Source: Deinococcus sp.
GTDB lineage: Bacteria > Deinococcota > Deinococci > Deinococcales > Deinococcaceae
Direction of reading: 5' to 3'
Assembly (NCBI RefSeq): GCF_030523985.1
Contig: NZ_JAUNHK010000023.1
Span: forward strand, 1 to 31,208
DNA length: 31,208 bases
The position numbers and the translations under genes were made by a program. Positions 27,504 to 31,208 of the stretch are shown one piece after another. Each line of letters opens with the position of its first letter. Positions within the stretch are counted from its first letter, which is position 1. The notes beneath the pieces are model-generated. The model searched no databases and was not told the origin of the DNA. It saw nothing but the letters and a program-made list of their open reading frames with translations.

Positions 27504-28520
27504 ATGTTCTTTTCTCCTTCCCCTCTCCCCTCCACCCTCCGCGCCCTTCTGAACCTAAGTGACGCGGAGGCACGGGCCGTCTTGCCACTCGTCCGGCAGA
27601 CCTTCCGGCGCGGGGGCGTGCTGGGCGTGTCGCGGGGGGGGCGGTGGGAGGTGCTGCCCCTGGGCGGCGTGCCGCAAGGGGGCGTCTTCGAGCTGGCAAG
27701 CGTGACCAAGCCGTTTACGGCGGCGCTGGCTTCGGCACTGGTGCGCGAGGGCAGGCTGGACTGGCACGTGCCCCTCTCGGCCCTGGGTGGCCCGCTGCGG
27801 CGCTTACCGCGTGCGCTGACGCCGCTGGCGCTGGCGACCCACACGGCGGGGCTGCCCCCTCATCCGGCGCGGGCGACGCTGACCACCTTTACCCGTTTTT
27901 CCGACCCCTACGGCGGCATGTCGGCGGCAGACGTGCTGGCGAGTGCGCGGCGCTGGGCCAATCCGGGGCAGGCGGGGCGCTTCGTGTACTCCAACCTGGG
28001 GGCCGGGGTGCTGGCGCTGGGGCTGGCGTACGCGGCGGGCGAGGAACTGTCAGCGGCAGGCTACGAGCGGGCGCTGCGAAGGCACGTCACCCTGCCGCTG
28101 GGCTTGCCGGGCGTGGGCCTGCTTCCGGCGGGCGAAGTGGTTCGGCCCTACGGCGTGCTGGGCGGGCAGGACGTGACCGGATTTGCCGAACTCGCGGGAG
28201 CGGGCGGCCTGTTCGGAACGGCGGCTGACCTGCTGCGTTTTGGCGAGGCCTACCTGCGCGGCGAACTGGGCACCCACTGGCAGGAGATGCAGTTTCCGGC
28301 AGGACTGCCGCCCCTGTGCAGCGGAGTCGCGCCGGGCTGGTTCCACTCGGGCGGGGCGGTCTGGCACGACGGCACGGCGCGGGGCACCCGCACGGCCCTG
28401 GGCTTCGTGCCGCAGTCGGGGCTGGTGGTCACGTTGCTGGTGCGCGGTGCAGCGCCCGTCGTCGGCGTGCGGACCGGGGTGCCGCTGTTGCTGATGCGTT
28501 TGCTGAAGGCGGAGGGTTGA
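27504..28520 (+). CDS. Beta-lactamase-fold serine hydrolase
   Basis: Class C beta-lactamase / penicillin-binding-protein-like hydrolase of unknown substrate. The 338-residue protein has the catalytic S66-V-T-K69, Y162-S-N164 and H288-D-G290, matching the SxxK, YxN and HxG motifs of the family. There is no signal peptide (Pro/Ser-rich start), so it is probably cytoplasmic, which argues for an esterase or peptidase role rather than antibiotic resistance. It begins 17 bases after zapE and is probably co-transcribed. No good Shine-Dalgarno is seen; a small inverted repeat AGCTG/CAGCT (27486-27501) lies just before the ATG. Confidence 0.88.
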   Translation: MFFSPSPLPSTLRALLNLSDAEARAVLPLVRQTFRRGGVLGVSRGGRWEVLPLGGVPQGGVFELASVTKPFTAALASALVREGRLDWHVPLSALGGPLRRLPRALTPLALATHTAGLPPHPARATLTTFTRFSDPYGGMSAADVLASARRWANPGQAGRFVYSNLGAGVLALGLAYAAGEELSAAGYERALRRHVTLPLGLPGVGLLPAGEVVRPYGVLGGQDVTGFAELAGAGGLFGTAADLLRFGEAYLRGELGTHWQEMQFPAGLPPLCSGVAPGWFHSGGAVWHDGTARGTRTALGFVPQSGLVVTLLVRGAAPVVGVRTGVPLLLMRLLKAEG

Positions 28521-28602
28521 GAGGAAAGGGCGAAGGGTCATCTTCTCCGGCCCCTTGCCATCAGCCATCAGTTCTCAGCCATCCGCCATCTGCCCTCCTC
28601 CC
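28521..28602. repeat. Dispersed intergenic repeat
   Basis: GCCATCAGCCATCAG, TCTCAGCCATCCGCCATCTGCC and CTCCCTCAGCCCTCGCC words fill the gap between two convergent genes. This is the clearest copy of the repeat family in the window. Confidence 0.65.
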
Positions 28603-29430
28603 TCAGCCCTCGCCCCTGAACCTCTGCCAACTCTCCGCCGTCCTGACTCCGCCCTGCCCTTCGCTCCATTCCCAGTAGGGCGTGTACAGGCTGCGGGCGG
28701 TCAGCAGTTCCTCATGGAAAATCTGGGCGCTGAGGCCCGTTGCCAGCAGGCCACTCGTTTCGAAGCGTCTCAGTACGCCGCTGCGGTCATAGTCCACCCG
28801 GCGCAGTTGCACGTCCCAGCCCTGCGGCGTTGCCGTCAGCAGCAGGTACCCGGCGCGGGGGTCGCCGTCAGCAGGAGAACCTACCGCGCCCGTGTTCAGC
28901 ACCCGCACGCCGCCCAGCACCGCGTCGGCCTGACGGTGAATGTGCGAGCCGACCAGCACCCCCGCGCCGTGTTCGTGGGCCAGGCGGCGCACCAGGGCCG
29001 GGTCGGTGCGTTCGCTGAGGCCCCGGCGGTAATCCTCGGGGGTGCCGTGCGCGATGAGGACGCCCGGCAGCCCCGGCACGTCCAGCCGCTCGGTCAGGGG
29101 CCAACTTTGCGGCACGTCCAGCAGCCCCGCCGCGTGCAGTTGTTCGGTGCTCCACGCCGTCGCGCCCCAGAAGGGGTCGGCGTACCAGCCTTGCGGCAGC
29201 TTTTCGCTGCGCGTGTGCCACAGCCGCAGCAGGTCGTCGTGGTTGCCCAGTACGAAGGTCACGTCGCCGCGTTCCAGCAGCGTCTGCAACACTTCCACCG
29301 AGTCCGGCCCCCGGTTGACCACGTCGCCGTTGACGATGAGCCGTTCCGCTCCCTGCGCCCTGGCATCGTGCAGCACGGCCCGCAGCGCGTCGGCGTTTCC
29401 GTGAATGTCCGCCAGCACAGCAATTCTCAC
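28603..29430 (-). CDS. Calcineurin-like metallophosphoesterase
   Basis: A 275-residue two-metal phosphoesterase of the YfcE/MJ0936-type. Metal ligands and catalytic motifs in order: D8-x-H10 in LADIHGN, D36 in GDVVNRGP, N63-H64-D65 in LGNHDD, His in LIAHGTP and the GSHIHRQ pair. The substrate cannot be told; related proteins act on cyclic nucleotides, dinucleotides or phosphoproteins. Start GTG at 29430 is preferred over the ATG at 29439, because TACAAT lies 7 bases before the GTG and the ATG overlaps that box; it also gives the typical VRIAVLADIHGN start. Diverges from a small secreted protein gene. Confidence 0.92.
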   Translation of the reverse strand: MRIAVLADIHGNADALRAVLHDARAQGAERLIVNGDVVNRGPDSVEVLQTLLERGDVTFVLGNHDDLLRLWHTRSEKLPQGWYADPFWGATAWSTEQLHAAGLLDVPQSWPLTERLDVPGLPGVLIAHGTPEDYRRGLSERTDPALVRRLAHEHGAGVLVGSHIHRQADAVLGGVRVLNTGAVGSPADGDPRAGYLLLTATPQGWDVQLRRVDYDRSGVLRRFETSGLLATGLSAQIFHEELLTARSLYTPYWEWSEGQGGVRTAESWQRFRGEG

Positions 29431-29437
29431 GGCAGGC

Positions 29438-29443
29438 ATTGTA
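29438..29443 (-). promoter_or_regulatory. -10 box of the metallophosphoesterase gene (leaderless)
   Basis: TACAAT on the minus strand, 7 bases before the GTG at 29430. The upstream ATG shares its first two bases with the end of this box. Confidence 0.55.
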
Positions 29444-29504
29444 GGCGCAGAGCGTGAGGGCAGGGTCTAGGAACTCTCTCTGGTCGGGGCCGAACACCTT
29501 TGCA

Positions 29505-29510
29505 TAGAGT
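29505..29510 (+). promoter_or_regulatory. -10 box of the small secreted protein gene (leaderless)
   Basis: TAGAGT, 6 bases before the ATG at 29517. Confidence 0.55.
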
Positions 29511-29516
29511 GCCACC

Positions 29517-29912
29517 ATGAAATTTCCTGTGCTGGTTGCCGCGCCTCTGCTCGTGTTAGGCGCTGTTTCTTCCGCTTCTGCCGACACCGTGACTGCCGCC
29601 GTGCGTTCCGAGGCGAGTGCGCTGGCCCGCCAGTACACGGGCCGGATCTGCCAGGGTGACTACGACCTCGACACCGACCGCTACAGCAAGCCCCTGAATG
29701 CGGCGCAGCTCAAGGCCAAGCGCACCGCCATCTACAACGACTGGAAAGAAGACCTCGCCGAAGACGCCCGCGAGGACGGCGATACCTACCAGATTCGCTT
29801 TCAGGACAACCGCGTGTGGTACTGGAAACGCGATGGCAAGAACGGCGAACGTGAATTCAAGGTCGTCATCCTGTCACCGAACGGCGAGCGCGAACTGAGC
29901 TGCCAGCTCTGA
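29517..29912 (+). CDS. Small secreted protein of unknown function
   Basis: A 131-residue protein with a clear signal peptide (MKFPVLVAAPLLVLGAVSSASA, cleavage after about residue 22, split here by AxA). The mature part is charged and has two cysteines, C45 and C129, that could form a disulfide in the periplasm, and a WYWKRDGKNGEREFKV strand-like stretch near the end. No family is recognised. It has its own leaderless promoter and stands alone, diverging from the metallophosphoesterase gene. Confidence 0.8.
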   Translation: MKFPVLVAAPLLVLGAVSSASADTVTAAVRSEASALARQYTGRICQGDYDLDTDRYSKPLNAAQLKAKRTAIYNDWKEDLAEDAREDGDTYQIRFQDNRVWYWKRDGKNGEREFKVVILSPNGERELSCQL

Positions 29913-29958
29913 CGCTTGCCGCCTGCACGCGGGCGAAGTGCGCTTGTTGAAAACTCAG

Positions 29959-30498
29959 TCAGGATTTGTCCGGCGCGGCTATCCAGTAGCGCCGGATAGG
30001 TTTTTCCTGGTGCTGCGGCACCTTGAATTCGCCTTCCAGCACGCCCCCGTTGGCCTCAATGACCCCGCGTGAGCCGAGGTTGTCCACGTCACAACTCACC
30101 AGCACGTCCCCGATGCCGATTTCCCGCGCCCGTTCCAACGCCAGCCGCAAAATCAGCGTGCCGTAGCCCTTGCGCCGCGCCGAAGGGCGGATTTCATAGC
30201 CGATGTGCCCACCGAACTCGCGCAGAGAGTCGTTCAGCGTGTACCGGATAGACACGCGGCCCAGATACTCCTCGCCCTCGACCAGCCAGCGGTATTCCGA
30301 GTGAACGAAGCCGTCCGGCAGGTCGTTGCCGGGTTCGTAGCGGCTCAGGTCGCGCAGCAAGCCTTCAAAATCGGCGCTGATGTCGTCCAGATTCCACTTG
30401 AGCGTGTCGCCCAGGCCGCTGCCCGTGGCCTGCGCCTCGCGCACCGCGTCCAGAAAGCTGCCCTTGTACTTCGCGGAAGGTCTGACCAGTTCGGGCAT
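29959..30498 (-). CDS. GNAT-family N-acetyltransferase
   Basis: A 179-residue acetyl-CoA-dependent acetyltransferase; the acceptor is unknown. The CoA-binding motif is ARRKGYGT (about 107-114), preceded by the strand HIGYEIRPS and followed by the helix LILRLALERAREIG, with NLGSRGVIEANGG as motif B. The layout matches predicted acetyltransferases of the COG3981 type. ATG at 30498 is 3 bases after the stop of the upstream P-loop kinase gene, so the pair forms an operon; TATCCT lies 5 bases before the ATG and could give a separate leaderless message. Confidence 0.92.
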   Translation of the reverse strand: MPELVRPSAKYKGSFLDAVREAQATGSGLGDTLKWNLDDISADFEGLLRDLSRYEPGNDLPDGFVHSEYRWLVEGEEYLGRVSIRYTLNDSLREFGGHIGYEIRPSARRKGYGTLILRLALERAREIGIGDVLVSCDVDNLGSRGVIEANGGVLEGEFKVPQHQEKPIRRYWIAAPDKS

Positions 30499-30501
30499 GG
30501 G

Positions 30502-31032
30502 TCAGGATAAAGCCAGGACAGCGGCCACAGTCTGCTCGGGCGATTGCTGAGCGTTGTCGATGACCTGCCAGCCAGCGGCCCGGAATTCGTCTGGGCGAAG
30601 TGCTGGGGCTAATGCGTCAATGAGTGGAACGAGCAGTTGAGGGTCAAAGGCTTTGCTGGTGCGTGCGGCGTTGCGCTGCTGGGCGACCTCGCGCCCTGGG
30701 GCCAGCAGGACGGGCCGCACTGTCAAGCCCTCCCAGTGGGGCGAAAAGAGGTTCAGGTCGCCGGGCCACAGCACGTCGTCCACCACGACGGCAAAGCCAG
30801 CTTCGGCGTAGAGGCGGGCGGTCTGTGCAGCGGCAGTGCGGGCGAGCCGAAATTGCCGCGCCGTTTCTGGGTTGGACAGCAAGCTGGGGTGAGCGATGCC
30901 TGACACGACCCATTCACGTAGGTCGTCCACCGGAAGATGCAGGCCGAATTCAAAGTGCTGCAAGAGCGCATGGGCCACCGTGCTTTTACCCGCGCCCGGA
31001 CTGCCGCTGAGAAGATAAATGGGGGGCGTCAT
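30502..31032 (-). CDS. P-loop kinase-like protein (AAA_33 type)
   Basis: A 176-residue nucleotide-binding protein that probably phosphorylates a small molecule. The Walker A motif GSPGAGKST is at 10-18, followed by LPVDDLREWVVSG, a DVLWPGDLNLF segment with a Walker B-like VVVDDV, and an arginine-containing LAPGREVAQQRNAAR lid. This order resembles gluconate, shikimate or chloramphenicol phosphotransferase-like kinases, but no substrate motif is clear. ATG at 31032 is preferred over the in-frame ATG at 31122 because the Walker A then lies at the usual distance from the N-terminus. Operon with the acetyltransferase gene downstream. Confidence 0.82.
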   Translation of the reverse strand: MTPPIYLLSGSPGAGKSTVAHALLQHFEFGLHLPVDDLREWVVSGIAHPSLLSNPETARQFRLARTAAAQTARLYAEAGFAVVVDDVLWPGDLNLFSPHWEGLTVRPVLLAPGREVAQQRNAARTSKAFDPQLLVPLIDALAPALRPDEFRAAGWQVIDNAQQSPEQTVAAVLALS

Positions 31033-31179
31033 CTGTCCCCAGTTTGCTCCGGATGGTGTGTTTTGGCACCTGCCCGCCAAACCGTTTTGACCTCCGGCTC
31101 TGTTCCGATTCACCAGCCGCACTGGTCAGTCTGTCCCGAATAGGCGTTCAGCGGCACAAAATGGCGCGGGGCCGGGGCG

Positions 31180-31185
31180 TACAAT
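31180..31185 (+). promoter_or_regulatory. -10 box of the gene entering at the right edge
   Basis: TACAAT, 7 bases before the GTG at 31193, the same arrangement as zapE. Confidence 0.5.
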
Positions 31186-31192
31186 TCGGGCC

Positions 31193-31208
31193 GTGACCGA
31201 GACTGCGG
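31193..31208 (+). CDS. Start of a leaderless gene cut by the right edge
   Basis: GTG ACC GAG ACT GCG (VTETA) begins 7 bases after TACAAT. Only five codons are visible, so the product cannot be named. The gene runs beyond the window. Confidence 0.45.

Noticed and set aside
27504..28520. Antibiotic-resistance beta-lactamase
   Set aside because: The motifs fit the fold, but there is no signal peptide and the family is dominated by esterases and peptidases, so resistance is not supported.

Overview
This window looks like chromosomal DNA from a Deinococcus close to D. radiodurans. It is GC-rich and almost fully coding. The proteins have a Deinococcus flavour (short GTG/TTG-started cistrons, an Ala/Glu-rich tail on ribosomal protein L19). 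At least half of the genes carry a TANNNT -10 box only 5-9 bases before the start codon, the leaderless-mRNA arrangement known from Deinococcus. Many gene ends carry short dispersed repeats rich in GCCATC/GATGGC. Species assignment is inference from these traits; no tRNA, rRNA, insertion sequence, phage or CRISPR array was seen.

Layout from left to right. (1) ftsH (minus, cut by the left edge, preceded by a tiny leaderless ORF that overlaps its start) diverges from minD-minE. (2) A large PAS/GGDEF/EAL protein with degenerate catalytic motifs. (3) A lone mnhE-like antiporter subunit gene (minus) diverges from a SpoU/RlmB-type rRNA methyltransferase coupled to an aldose 1-epimerase. (4) An envelope-stress-like block: small SRAFVKED protein, HtrA-like membrane serine protease and sensor kinase on the minus strand, with an OmpR-type regulator diverging from the kinase. 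(5) argR (minus) with a good promoter and AT-rich operator-like region. (6) An RND efflux locus on the minus strand: TetR regulator, a perfect 14-bp palindrome, two consecutive TolC-like outer-membrane factors, a lipoprotein adaptor and a 1136-residue RND pump. (7) hisF-hisIE plus a small unknown ORF (minus), diverging from a stand-alone receiver protein. (8) rplS with a structured leader, tsaB (minus), citrate synthase. (9) A DUF72 protein (minus) diverging from zapE, followed by a beta-lactamase-fold serine hydrolase. (10) A metallophosphoesterase (minus) diverging from a small secreted protein; a P-loop kinase-like gene and GNAT acetyltransferase (minus). The first 16 bases of a leaderless gene run off the right edge.

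Taken together this is mostly housekeeping (division-site placement, proteolysis, TCA cycle, histidine biosynthesis, translation, t6A tRNA modification) mixed with envelope-stress and efflux functions. I found no defence island or clearly new multi-gene system. The most distinctive signals are regulatory: the uniform leaderless start architecture, which decides several start codons, the coupled mini-ORF before ftsH, and palindromic operators in the efflux and two-component regions. No stretch longer than about 250 bases is without a gene.
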